Assembly: GCA_947629445.1 (NCBI GenBank)
Contig: CANRDU010000002.1
Coordinates: 1-64,000, forward strand
Reading direction: 5' to 3'
Length of the DNA: 64,000 bases
From: an uncultured Bacilli bacterium
GTDB taxonomy: Bacteria > Bacillota_I > Bacilli_A > RF39 > UBA660
Below are positions 29,413-39,252 of this stretch, piece by piece. Both the position numbers and the translations under genes were made by a program. Each line of letters opens with the position of its first letter. Positions within the stretch are counted from its first letter, which is position 1. Below the pieces are notes generated by a model. It had not been told where the DNA came from. It ran no database searches and saw only the letters and a list, made by a program, of their open reading frames with translations.

Positions 29413-30393
29413 TTATTTTTTATTTTGACAAAAAATAGAAGTCGCTTTTAGTAATGGATAACTAATGACAGTATCTCCCTCTAGATTTTCTTCATGCATA
29501 TCGACTGCCGTAATTGTCCAATTATCATAAGTCTTATAGTAATAAATTCCTTTATCCATATTACAACAAGAACTATAAATCGTAATTTCATATTTCTCTT
29601 CTCCCATATGAACACATCCTCTTTGTTGTTCTACAGAAGAAAGAATATGGAAAAATTGACTAACACTTCCTATCTCGGTATCATCCGATAAAGAATTCAT
29701 TTTGGTAAAAGCTACTTTGATAAAACGAGATTGGGAAGATAAATCTCCTGGAAGTCCCATAGCACCCATTCCCCTACTATATGCATTTAAATTTAAATCT
29801 TTTGAAAAATGATTTTCTATCGGTTCTTTACTTAAATACATATAGTTATTTAAACTAAATAACTGCATATCAAAAGTGGGATTATTCGTAAGAACGCCAA
29901 CAGGATTATCATATACTTTTAATCCTTCTTCGACAGATTCTACGACGATAGATTTTTCTTGATCAGAAATTATCCAATGAAGGGGAGATGCAGGAAGTTG
30001 CTCACTAAAATTGAGCGCTACCATATTCATTTTTGATAACAAAGTTCTCGCCTCTTCTACTGTTTTTGCTTGTGCTAAAATCCAAGGAATAAATTCAAAC
30101 GGGGCAATGTTATCCATATTCTCTTTTTCCTCATGATAATAAGCATTTCCTGGAAAATTTAGTCCTGCCATACTAAGTCCATACTCATTTGTCGCATCAT
30201 AGTAAAGTGGATAACCATCTTGAATAAAAGCCATTCCAATCATAGCGTAATGGTTGTCCATCTTTGTTCCTTTACGGAAGGAAAAAGGATAATTTCTAGG
30301 CGTAATCGTTACCGTTTCCGCATAAGAATATTCTAAATCCAAGTTTCGACCAAAATAATGATCTTTCTTATAATAAGTTGCCGCTGTACACAT
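29413..30393 (-). CDS. bsh: Choloylglycine hydrolase family, bile-salt-hydrolase-type
   Basis: Met-Cys2 N-terminus, HYFGRNLDLEY, NEYGLSMAGLNFPGNAYY, VLTNNPTFDMQLFSLNNY, YSRGMGAMGLPGDLSSQSRFIK. Confidence 0.92.
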   Translation of the reverse strand: MCTAATYYKKDHYFGRNLDLEYSYAETVTITPRNYPFSFRKGTKMDNHYAMIGMAFIQDGYPLYYDATNEYGLSMAGLNFPGNAYYHEEKENMDNIAPFEFIPWILAQAKTVEEARTLLSKMNMVALNFSEQLPASPLHWIISDQEKSIVVESVEEGLKVYDNPVGVLTNNPTFDMQLFSLNNYMYLSKEPIENHFSKDLNLNAYSRGMGAMGLPGDLSSQSRFIKVAFTKMNSLSDDTEIGSVSQFFHILSSVEQQRGCVHMGEEKYEITIYSSCCNMDKGIYYYKTYDNWTITAVDMHEENLEGDTVISYPLLKATSIFCQNKK

Positions 30394-30405
30394 AAAATCT
30401 CCTCC

Positions 30406-30879
30406 TTACTTTTTCATACAAGTGTAACCTGCTTCTATCATGTGTTCATAATAATCATCCAAAGTCTGATAAGAAGTAACCATATCTTTTAATTCTGGAT
30501 TTTCTTTTAAATCATAAGATATCGTTACATAACCCACATTATCTTTTACTTCTACTTTTCCTGTTAATCCTTTTTTAGTATTATTTTCTAAGCTGTCCTG
30601 CGTAGAAATAATCCAATCATCATCCTTGGCATCATAGGCATCATCATAATGCTTATCAATATTCATTGTAAAATATGTCATTTCATTTTCTTCAAAAGTG
30701 GCCTCATTTTGCACGTTTGCTTTATAGTAAGTTCCCTCTTCTTCTATCGAACACGAAACAATGGTTTGATTATCCTTCTTTTGATTCTCTTCTTTAGAGG
30801 AATTATTTTTATCACATCCTATTAGTAAAAAAATACCAATGCAAAAAATCCACATATATTTTTTATTCACAAATATCAC
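30406..30879 (-). CDS. Hypothetical lipoprotein
   Basis: IFLLIGCDKN lipobox. Confidence 0.75.
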   Translation of the reverse strand: MIFVNKKYMWIFCIGIFLLIGCDKNNSSKEENQKKDNQTIVSCSIEEEGTYYKANVQNEATFEENEMTYFTMNIDKHYDDAYDAKDDDWIISTQDSLENNTKKGLTGKVEVKDNVGYVTISYDLKENPELKDMVTSYQTLDDYYEHMIEAGYTCMKK

Positions 30880-30998
30880 CTACTTCTTATTATAAAGTTT
30901 TTTTTGATATTTAGATAGAGCAAATTGCAAAAAAGTAAATTCTTATCGAATTTATCATTTTTAACTAATTTATTACGGAAAAATTGATTAAATATGCA

Positions 30999-32615
30999 TT
31001 AATCAATTATTTCTGAACTATAAAAATAATAATTACCTTTATCTTTTTTAAATGTATATTTAACCATAGATAATTTATCATAATATTCTGTTATATCAAT
31101 ATCATCTGTACTGTCAGTAGCATGTAATTCCTTTATTGGTCTTGTTTTTTGAATGTCTTTATATATTCCAGATGGTTCAAAATTTGTATCACTACCATCA
31201 CCATAAATTAATCGTGCTACATCTACAAAAGCAAATTTTTCATAAATTATAATTTTATCACCATTTATAACATAATCATAATATTTATTTTCTATCCAAT
31301 TTTCAAGAAGCCCACCACATCCACCTTCTACAGCTATGTATTTTTTTTCTTTTTCATCATATTTATACATATCACATTGAGTAGGCATAAAGTCATTTTT
31401 ACTATATTTTATACTATCTCCAAATACCTTTTTCATAGCTTTATCTAAACTACTAATATCAATTATTTTAATGTTTTCTTTATAACTGCCATCATCTGAT
31501 TGTTTTACATCATTAATTATTTCATTTTCTGGTATTTGATTGAAAGCTAATAACAATTTTTGATTATCACTAATATCATTAATAGTAACCTTTTGATTTT
31601 CATAAAAGTATCTTTCTTTTAATAAATCATCGTGAATTGCCACCATTTTATACAAATCTTTTATAATTTCATCACTTTCTTGATAGAAAAAAGTATCAGA
31701 ATTTAAAGAATAGAGAGAATTACCATTATTATATAAATTTAATACTATTGGTTTTTGAAGTATATTTTTACTTCCATTTTCATCAAGTATTTCATTTAAC
31801 GTTATTAATGCTTTTTGATTTTCAAGTTTGTAAATTCCATAAAAAGTTTCATCACTTTCAAAGTTATGTAATGTAACGCTCCCATCTTTATAAAATTTCA
31901 TTTCCGATTCTATACCTTCAAATATTTTATCTTTATTTACTTTTAAATAACGACCTGTTGTCTTAATATCATTGTTGACATTTGGTATAAAATTTGCAAA
32001 TATACTAAAATAACTATCATCATCTTCATACATAATCACATCAATAATTTTATCTTTATAGAATACAAATTTCATTTTTTTAGATTGATCTTTTAATATG
32101 TTATTCAAATCATAATTAACATTTACTAAAGCACTATATAAATTATTGTTTATCTTAATCACATCAAATGTATTTTGGACAAACTCTATCTTTTCAATTT
32201 TGTTATTTGTAGCAAGACTTTGAACATAAGATTTTATTCTATATTCCATTTCTAATTCTACTTTAGTTTTTTGGTTTTTATCATTATTATGCCAAGTTCC
32301 ATCTGGTGTTTTATAATTTTCATATATTTTTTCATACTCGTTTTCAAAATCGTTAAAATCATTTTCGATTTTTTTTAATGTATATATTCCTTTACTATCT
32401 ATATTTTTAAAAATTTCATTAGAATTTTTAGAAGCTGCAAATATACTAATAAAATTTGTAATTATATTTTTATACAATTCTTTTTTCTCTTCTTCTACCT
32501 CAAAATTTTCCATTACATTATTAGTATTATTCTTAATTTCGCTTTTACTTTTAGTACAACCCGATAATATAATTGATAAACAAAGTACACTTATTAATAT
32601 TACTTTTTTAAACAT
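30999..32615 (-). CDS. Hypothetical lipoprotein
   Basis: MFKKVILISVLCLSIILSGCTKS lipobox, 538 aa. Confidence 0.75.
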   Translation of the reverse strand: MFKKVILISVLCLSIILSGCTKSKSEIKNNTNNVMENFEVEEEKKELYKNIITNFISIFAASKNSNEIFKNIDSKGIYTLKKIENDFNDFENEYEKIYENYKTPDGTWHNNDKNQKTKVELEMEYRIKSYVQSLATNNKIEKIEFVQNTFDVIKINNNLYSALVNVNYDLNNILKDQSKKMKFVFYKDKIIDVIMYEDDDSYFSIFANFIPNVNNDIKTTGRYLKVNKDKIFEGIESEMKFYKDGSVTLHNFESDETFYGIYKLENQKALITLNEILDENGSKNILQKPIVLNLYNNGNSLYSLNSDTFFYQESDEIIKDLYKMVAIHDDLLKERYFYENQKVTINDISDNQKLLLAFNQIPENEIINDVKQSDDGSYKENIKIIDISSLDKAMKKVFGDSIKYSKNDFMPTQCDMYKYDEKEKKYIAVEGGCGGLLENWIENKYYDYVINGDKIIIYEKFAFVDVARLIYGDGSDTNFEPSGIYKDIQKTRPIKELHATDSTDDIDITEYYDKLSMVKYTFKKDKGNYYFYSSEIID

Positions 32616-32803
32616 CTTACCGCCTCAATATCTTTTCTTCAGTTATTATAACATTTTTACAAAAATAAAAATAGTAAAATTTTACTATTTTTAAAGATAA
32701 AACCCCCTTTTGGAAGTTTTTACATTAGCAAGGAGTGTTCAACGATTTCTTCTTTCATAAAATCACCTATTTTATTGCACAAAAGAAGACTGAATCATCA
32801 GTC

Positions 32804-33670
32804 TTATAATTCAATTAATTCATATTCTCTAGAACCAATTCCTAACTCACTAGCGGCTTCAATCGTATGAACACCATGACGAGAATTAATTCTTTCTAGT
32901 AAATGGTCACGTCCTGGATCATCTGATTTTGTTACCAAATCAATACACGCTTGATCAATCGCAACAGGATCTAAGGAAGCTAAGATACCAATATCTTTCA
33001 TGCAAGGATCTTCTGCTACATTACAACAATCACAGTCAACACTCATATTTGCCATCACATTGATATAAGCAATATTATCACCAAAATAGTTAACCACACT
33101 AGAAGCAGCATCTGCCATCGCTTCTAGAAAACTATCCTGATCTTGATGGAACATATCTTCATAAGAGCCATCCTTACCGCAACAATGAATATATCTTTTT
33201 CCATGACCTGAAGCTACTCCAATAGATAATTGTTTTAAAGCTCCACCGTATCCTCCCATAGGATGTCCTTTAAAATGTGATAGCACTAACATCGAATCAT
33301 AATTTTCAATGTTTTTACCAACATAATTTTTCTTTAAAACTTTACCATTTGGAATTTCTAACTCTTTTTCTGCTTCACTATCTAAAATATCAACTTGAAA
33401 GTTTTTTGACCATCCGTGATCTTCCATAAGTTTTGTATGTTTTTCCGTTGTATCTCTCGCACCATCATAAGCGGTATTACATTCTACAACTGTTCCACCT
33501 ACGTATTCAATCATTGGCCTCATAAATTCTGGGCGAAGATAGTTTTGATTTCCTTCTTCTCCTGAATGTACTTTTACTGCTACCTTACCAGATAACTCTT
33601 TTCCAAGAGCTTGAAAAACTTTTACAACATTTTCTGGCGTAATATCTCTAATAAAATATACTTTTTCCAT
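32804..33670 (-). CDS. DUF362 domain-containing protein
   Basis: VAVKVHSGEEGNQNYLRPEFMRPMIEYVGGTVVECNTAY, SHFKGHPMGGYGGALKQLSIG, CDCC cysteines. Confidence 0.9.
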   Translation of the reverse strand: MEKVYFIRDITPENVVKVFQALGKELSGKVAVKVHSGEEGNQNYLRPEFMRPMIEYVGGTVVECNTAYDGARDTTEKHTKLMEDHGWSKNFQVDILDSEAEKELEIPNGKVLKKNYVGKNIENYDSMLVLSHFKGHPMGGYGGALKQLSIGVASGHGKRYIHCCGKDGSYEDMFHQDQDSFLEAMADAASSVVNYFGDNIAYINVMANMSVDCDCCNVAEDPCMKDIGILASLDPVAIDQACIDLVTKSDDPGRDHLLERINSRHGVHTIEAASELGIGSREYELIEL

Positions 33671-33718
33671 TTTTCATCTCTCCTTTTAATGAAACTATTA
33701 TATCACAAATCACACTTT

Positions 33719-35473
33719 TTATCTACGTGGTCCTCTTCCATTATCCATTGGTCGTTGCATTCCCCTATCACCAAAGCCACCAGCAGCTTGAGTTCCTATA
33801 TTAGTAGAAATACTAGAGATAGTAAATGTTGTATCATTTTCACCATTGATTTGTAATGTATAGGTTTTATTTTTTGCAAAATCAGGATGAGAGATAACCA
33901 AAGAATTATAATTTTTACTAGATTGATATTTAACGATTTCTTTTCCACTACTATCTAAAATAGCAATGGTATCCCCTTCTCCATAACTCTGATTAAAACC
34001 TATCAAGATATGATATTGAGTTGAAGAATCACTAGCGCCTTGATTCATTCCAAGAGCTCCACCTGCTAGTATAGTTCCTCCATAAATATCAAAAACGCCA
34101 TCATAATCAAGAGCACCATTACCACTATTCGTTGGTCCATCTACTTGAATATTTCCTCCATAAATATAGGCACTTCCATTTACATCAATCCCATCCCCAG
34201 AAGCATTAACATAAATGTCTCCACCGGTGATTGTTAATACTTGTCCGTTATCCATATCTGTATGAAAATTATTGGCACCCGGTCTTCCTAGGGCAGAAGA
34301 GTCATTTCCCCCTGCTACATTCACACCATCATCACTAGCTAATAGAGAAATAGTACCTCCATTAATAGTAATTTTGGTGGCTTCTATTCCTTCATAACTT
34401 TTCGTGATGTCAATAGTTCCATTATCAATAATGAGTTCCTTATCGGCATGAATTCCATCATCACCAGACGATATTTTGAAATTGCCATTTTGAATTCCAA
34501 TGTAATTGTTGCAATGAATGGCATCATCTTCTGTATTGAAAGAAAAATTTCCTTCCCGAATGACGAGATTATCATTTGCCTTTAATCCTTTCATACTGTC
34601 CGTATTTCCACTAGATATAGAATTTCCTCTAAAGCCCCAATTTTCTTGAGTACTTTCTACATCACTACCTTCCCCAGTAGTAATCTGAAATTTCCCATTT
34701 TCGATTAGCATTTTTGTCTCCGATGAAATTCCATCTAAGGAAGATTGAATTTGAAAAGTTCCATTTTCAATATAGATATATCCTTTTTCACTATCGGTAT
34801 CATTAGTAGATTTCATACCATCTCCTAGAGACGTTATCGTAAAATTACCATCTTGGATATAAACGGAATCTTTTCCACGAATTCCATCATCTTCTGAATC
34901 AATTTCATAGGTACCAGAAATAAATTTTAAATCATCTTTCGATACAATCGCATCTTCCCGATTAGACTTTACTTTTAAAGTTCCCGTACCCATAAAAGTT
35001 AAATCATCATGACTATAAATCGTACCAATTTCATCTTCTTCAAAACCAGAATACGAACTTCCGTCTTCTAGATAATTTGTACTTCCTTCTTTTAGTTCAA
35101 TCACCGTATCAGAAGCATTAGCTACATAAATAGCAGGACCTTTCGAATTCGTAATCGATACATTATCTAAAATTAATTTTACATTGGATGAAGTATCTAC
35201 CGTAATATATCCATCTAATATTGTCCCTGTTAAGTGATAAACACCTTCATCAGTAATTTTAATACTATCTGTTAATGTTACTTCATAAGTAGGATAAGTA
35301 CTCCAATCAATTTTTTCATCGTCATCATCTGTATTGATGTGAATATCAATACTATCTGTTTTGTTCGCTAACGATTTTTCTTTTGGCTTTGTCCTATTCC
35401 ATAGAAATCCCATGATACCAATTCCTACTAAAGACACCAAAGCAATTATTAACCATATTTTTCCTTTTTTCAT
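33719..35473 (-). CDS. Secreted beta-helix/carbohydrate-binding-like (DUF4353-type) protein
   Basis: Signal anchor; recurrent IxxGxFxIxSxxDGIxxxxxLxIxNG repeats. Confidence 0.85.
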   Translation of the reverse strand: MKKGKIWLIIALVSLVGIGIMGFLWNRTKPKEKSLANKTDSIDIHINTDDDDEKIDWSTYPTYEVTLTDSIKITDEGVYHLTGTILDGYITVDTSSNVKLILDNVSITNSKGPAIYVANASDTVIELKEGSTNYLEDGSSYSGFEEDEIGTIYSHDDLTFMGTGTLKVKSNREDAIVSKDDLKFISGTYEIDSEDDGIRGKDSVYIQDGNFTITSLGDGMKSTNDTDSEKGYIYIENGTFQIQSSLDGISSETKMLIENGKFQITTGEGSDVESTQENWGFRGNSISSGNTDSMKGLKANDNLVIREGNFSFNTEDDAIHCNNYIGIQNGNFKISSGDDGIHADKELIIDNGTIDITKSYEGIEATKITINGGTISLLASDDGVNVAGGNDSSALGRPGANNFHTDMDNGQVLTITGGDIYVNASGDGIDVNGSAYIYGGNIQVDGPTNSGNGALDYDGVFDIYGGTILAGGALGMNQGASDSSTQYHILIGFNQSYGEGDTIAILDSSGKEIVKYQSSKNYNSLVISHPDFAKNKTYTLQINGENDTTFTISSISTNIGTQAAGGFGDRGMQRPMDNGRGPRR

Positions 35474-35485
35474 AAGTTCCTCTTC

Positions 35486-36157
35486 TTACATTTCGGCATC
35501 TTCAAAATAATGACTCAACATTACTTTTAAGTTTCCATTTTTAACCCTAAGTTCATCTATAAATTCTTTTTCATTTTTATCTTTTAACAGCGTAATATGA
35601 TACTTCAGTTCAAATAAACTTCCCATATTCGTTGTCTTTACTTTCATAAGTTCTACATCTTTGGCATATTGATCAAAAATCTCTTCGAATAAATTGGTAT
35701 AATCTAAATTTTCGGGAATTGTAATATGTAAGATACAATCTTTAGAACTAGGATTATACCCCTTCCATTTTGAAAAGATAAGAATCGCTAGGGAAACAAT
35801 AATCGTTATCAAAATAGCAAAATAGATATGTCCCATCCCGGTTGCTAAACCAATCGCCATAGCAAAGAAAACGCAAACAATCTCTTTAGAAGTACCTGGT
35901 AAACTTCGAAACCGCACAAGACTAAAAGCTCCCACTGTGGCAATAGAAGTTCCTAAATTTCCATTGACCATAAGAATGACTAACTGTACTAAAACAGGTA
36001 ATATCGTCAAAGTGACTAAAAAATTCTTTGTGTATTTAGACGTCCATTTATAAGTATAAGCAATTACAATTCCTAACATTAAAGAAACGAGCGTACAAAT
36101 TATAACATCGCTTCCCTCAATCCGAACAAGATTTTCTGAAAAAATACTCTCTAACAT
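35486..36157 (-). CDS. DUF4956 domain-containing membrane protein
   Basis: GNLGTSIATVGAFSLVRFRSLPGTSKEIVCVFFAMAIGLATGMG. Confidence 0.92.
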   Translation of the reverse strand: MLESIFSENLVRIEGSDVIICTLVSLMLGIVIAYTYKWTSKYTKNFLVTLTILPVLVQLVILMVNGNLGTSIATVGAFSLVRFRSLPGTSKEIVCVFFAMAIGLATGMGHIYFAILITIIVSLAILIFSKWKGYNPSSKDCILHITIPENLDYTNLFEEIFDQYAKDVELMKVKTTNMGSLFELKYHITLLKDKNEKEFIDELRVKNGNLKVMLSHYFEDAEM

Positions 36158-36843
36158 AAATATTCCTCACAATTCTTTTGATAAATACTGCCATATTTAG
36201 AAAACGATATGGGATATATCTGTAACTCTGATAAAGTTCTCACTAGCCATAATGGCATTGCTCCTAACGTTTTAATTTCCATAATACATTCATCCTCCTT
36301 GAAATATGTCGTTCCAAAATCACCTAATTCTAATTGTAGTTTACTTTGACGACTCCGTAAATTCGTGTCGAAAGTAATCCGCAAACTTTCATCTTCTTTT
36401 CCTTTATAACTTTTTCGATCATAGGCAATAAAGTAGGAAGGTTCTAAATGATAACGTTCAAAAAGATAATCTAATTCCCTCATAATTTGATTATCCACAA
36501 TATCTTTTTTTCCTATTAAATATCGTTCAAAATCTTTTAGTTTTAATCTCCACCTTCTTTTTCCTACTATTTTTTTGTATTTGAATTTCACTTCTAAAAA
36601 GACATCATCTTCAAGGGTTGGAACTCCATAACTACGTAGTCTTACTTTATGTTTATAAATAGGTTTTTCTAAAGATTCAATAATTAATTCATTGTCAAAA
36701 GTATCAAAATAAATATTACAAATAGTCGTTTTAAAATACTTATCTTTTTCTATTTTTGATTTCAAAATTTGCAATAATTTTCGATACTTGTTTTTATCCA
36801 ACAAATACTTCTCTTCCACTCTATTAAAAACCCTATCATACAT
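36151..36843 (-). CDS. VTC-domain polyphosphate polymerase family protein
   Basis: EEKYLLDKNKYRKLLQIL, CNIYFDTFDNELIIESLEKPIYKHKVRLRSYG, VFLEVKFKYKKIVGKRR; start trimmed to MYDRVFNR. Confidence 0.9.
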   Translation of the reverse strand: MYDRVFNRVEEKYLLDKNKYRKLLQILKSKIEKDKYFKTTICNIYFDTFDNELIIESLEKPIYKHKVRLRSYGVPTLEDDVFLEVKFKYKKIVGKRRWRLKLKDFERYLIGKKDIVDNQIMRELDYLFERYHLEPSYFIAYDRKSYKGKEDESLRITFDTNLRSRQSKLQLELGDFGTTYFKEDECIMEIKTLGAMPLWLVRTLSELQIYPISFSKYGSIYQKNCEEYLC

Positions 36844-37039
36844 AAATTCACCTCTTTCTAAACCAGATTCAGTATAAAAAAGGATTATGAAATTTTTGTG
36901 AGTAATTTCAAAAATTTTTATGTAAATCATTCCTTTCTACCATAAATTTTTATAGAAAAAAAGCAACGTATTCACTTTGCTTTTTACTTTCTTCTCTTAT
37001 TCAATCTTTACCCAAAATACTGATTTCTTGGTGGATATT

Positions 37040-37426
37040 TTAATTATTAAATCGCAAGAGATAACCATCGGGATCTTGTATTAAAAATTCTTTATCTTCA
37101 TAAGTAACATCTTCTACCGCATAATGATTTACCATAATCTCTTGAAATATGGGATAGGATAACATTTTTACTTTCTCATAGAAAGAATCGATATCGCGTA
37201 TTTGCATACTTAAATTGATACCCCTTCCAAAGGGATATTCTAAAACACCAGTGTTCCAATGATCATTGATTTCTTCTATCATAATCTGATTTTCTTCTAG
37301 TTGGAGAAAACAAAATTTATCTTCCTCCCTTTCATACATTACTTGAAATCCTAAATCGGTATAAAATTTTTTACTAATATGAATATCTTGAACACTTAAT
37401 TCTGGTATTAAACTATTAAATTTCAT
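37040..37426 (-). CDS. VOC family (glyoxalase/bleomycin resistance-like) protein
   Basis: IPELSVQDIHISKKFYTDLGFQVMYE...LIQDPDGYLLRF. Confidence 0.88.
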   Translation of the reverse strand: MKFNSLIPELSVQDIHISKKFYTDLGFQVMYEREEDKFCFLQLEENQIMIEEINDHWNTGVLEYPFGRGINLSMQIRDIDSFYEKVKMLSYPIFQEIMVNHYAVEDVTYEDKEFLIQDPDGYLLRFNN

Positions 37427-37931
37427 CATTCTGACAAATTCCTTTTTCGATATATGCACGATAATCTAAAGTAGCTGGTCCAATATAGACATCACGGTTT
37501 CCATCTTGTGTATTACAAGCAATAAAAGTGATTTCCTCATCTACCTCATAATTTTCCATTTTGCCACGATAGATACTCACTCCCACTTCTGGTATTTCTT
37601 CTATCAATGGCAAATCAGAAATCCATCCCATGGAAAGATCTTGAATAGAATAATCATGTTCTGACATATAAGTGAACAAATTCTTGTCAACATTTTCTTC
37701 TGTCAAATGGATATCCTCCAAACAAATGAGATATAATGTTCTCTTATCTTCTTCTTTATAGGCAACTGGAGCACTAGTACAAGCAGCATTCTCTTCTATG
37801 TTAGAATTGCTTGTTAATTTTTTAGGTTCTTCCTTTTTTTCTTTTTCAAAACTACATCCTACTAATAACAGTAAGCATAAACCAGTTAAAATACACTTTT
37901 TCATTTTACAACGACCTACCTTTACTTCCAC
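37416..37931 (-). CDS. Lipoprotein, member of a Cys-conserved paralogous family
   Basis: LLLVGCSFEK lipobox; CNTQDGNRDVYIGP shared with ORF 43976. Confidence 0.75.
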   Translation of the reverse strand: MEVKVGRCKMKKCILTGLCLLLLVGCSFEKEKKEEPKKLTSNSNIEENAACTSAPVAYKEEDKRTLYLICLEDIHLTEENVDKNLFTYMSEHDYSIQDLSMGWISDLPLIEEIPEVGVSIYRGKMENYEVDEEITFIACNTQDGNRDVYIGPATLDYRAYIEKGICQNDEI

Positions 37932-38011
37932 ATCCTTATTATATCATAAATCTCTTGTATGCACCCTTCTTTTTTAGTATAATAAATTCTACTACTAGGG
38001 AGGGAAATCTC

Positions 38012-39199
38012 ATGAAAAAAAATGTGTATGTTATTATTGATGGACAAGCAGGTAGTTGTGGAAAAGGAAAAGTAATTGGGCAGTTTGCTCTACAAAAAAA
38101 GGTGGATGCAGCGGTTACCAACAATATGCCCAATGCAGGGCACACCTTCATGGATAATGGAAAAAAACGTATTTTTAGAAATATTCCTGTATCAGCTGTT
38201 AATCCCAATACCGCTTTATTTATCGGTCCTGGTTCTATTATTGATATGGATGTACTAGTTGAAGAATATGAAGCCAACCAAGACATTCTAGATGGCAGGG
38301 AAATCGTTGTTCATCCTCTTGTTCCCCTTGTTCAACAAAAACATATTGAACAAGAAAAAAGGCAAATTAAAACAGGATCTACTTTTAAAGGATGTTGTCC
38401 TTGTCAAACAGAAAAGATGATGCGTAGTCCTGATGCAAAATTCTTTAAGGAATATAAATCTATTAAGGCAGATCCTGACTATTATAAAAAGTTATATCAC
38501 TACCTACATACAGCCAAAAAAATTCTTTTAGAAGGTGCCCAAGGATGCGATTTAGATATGAACCATAGTCATCACTATCCTTACACCACTTCTAGACAAG
38601 TTTGTCCAGAACAAATGCTTGCTGATAGTGGTATTCCTGCTAGCTATTTAAAAGAAATCATAATGGTTATTCGACCTTTTCCTATCCGGATCAGTAATGA
38701 AATTTATGATGGTTCTACTATCTATAGTGGAGATTATGGAACTTCACCGGAACTAACTTGGGATCAAATTAATGTAGGGGCATATCTTGGAATGTATCCC
38801 ACAACAGTTGAAAAAGAAGATATCGAAACCTGGAAAGATATCGCACCTGATTTAACAGAATATACAACAGTTACCAAGAAAAAAAGAAGAATTTTCGATT
38901 TGGATATTGACCATTTAAAATTTACGGTGGAAAGAATTCGACCTACTTCTATCTACCTCAATTTCTTTCAACAATTGGATAGTGAATATCAAAATATCCA
39001 TGGAGTTTATAACGGATATGGAAAGATTTACTTCGATAAGTACCGCAAAGAATACCTATCTTGGTTAGAAAATGAACTAGGAGTTCCTATTACAATGCTT
39101 GGAACGGGTCCTAAACTCGAGCATTATATTAACCGAGAACCTTACGTTAAAATATTAAAAAAAGAAGAAAAAGCAGCAAAAACCTCTAGAAATTTCTAG
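38012..39199 (+). CDS. Adenylosuccinate synthetase superfamily, PurZ-like subgroup
   Basis: GSCGKGK P-loop-like motif, NNMPNAGHTF, LLEGAQGCDLDMNHSHHYPYTTSRQV, ELTWDQ, EYTTVTKKKRRIFD, GTGPKLEHYI; AGGGAGG SD. Confidence 0.88.
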   Translation: MKKNVYVIIDGQAGSCGKGKVIGQFALQKKVDAAVTNNMPNAGHTFMDNGKKRIFRNIPVSAVNPNTALFIGPGSIIDMDVLVEEYEANQDILDGREIVVHPLVPLVQQKHIEQEKRQIKTGSTFKGCCPCQTEKMMRSPDAKFFKEYKSIKADPDYYKKLYHYLHTAKKILLEGAQGCDLDMNHSHHYPYTTSRQVCPEQMLADSGIPASYLKEIIMVIRPFPIRISNEIYDGSTIYSGDYGTSPELTWDQINVGAYLGMYPTTVEKEDIETWKDIAPDLTEYTTVTKKKRRIFDLDIDHLKFTVERIRPTSIYLNFFQQLDSEYQNIHGVYNGYGKIYFDKYRKEYLSWLENELGVPITMLGTGPKLEHYINREPYVKILKKEEKAAKTSRNF

Positions 39200-39207
39200 A
39201 GGTTTTT
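39178..39207 (+). terminator. Intrinsic terminator, perfect palindrome overlapping the purA/purZ-like stop codon
   Basis: AAAAACCTCTAGAAATTTCTAGAGGTTTTT. Confidence 0.8.
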
Positions 39208-39252
39208 CTAACACATTCTTTTCAATCTAAAGCAAAATAGTATATTACCCTA

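Noticed and set aside
32700-32802. 12-codon ORF (MKEEIVEHSLLM) with hairpins downstream of the DUF362 gene
   Set aside because: Has a plausible RBS but is too short; more likely terminator-region noise.
34384-34575. ORF 34384..34575 minus inside the beta-helix gene
   Set aside because: Alternate-frame ORF inside a strongly supported repeat protein.
38012-39199. Calling a full Z-genome (2-aminoadenine) phage locus
   Set aside because: Only the synthetase-like gene is seen. No datZ, mazZ, dpoZ, integrase or virion genes are in the window.
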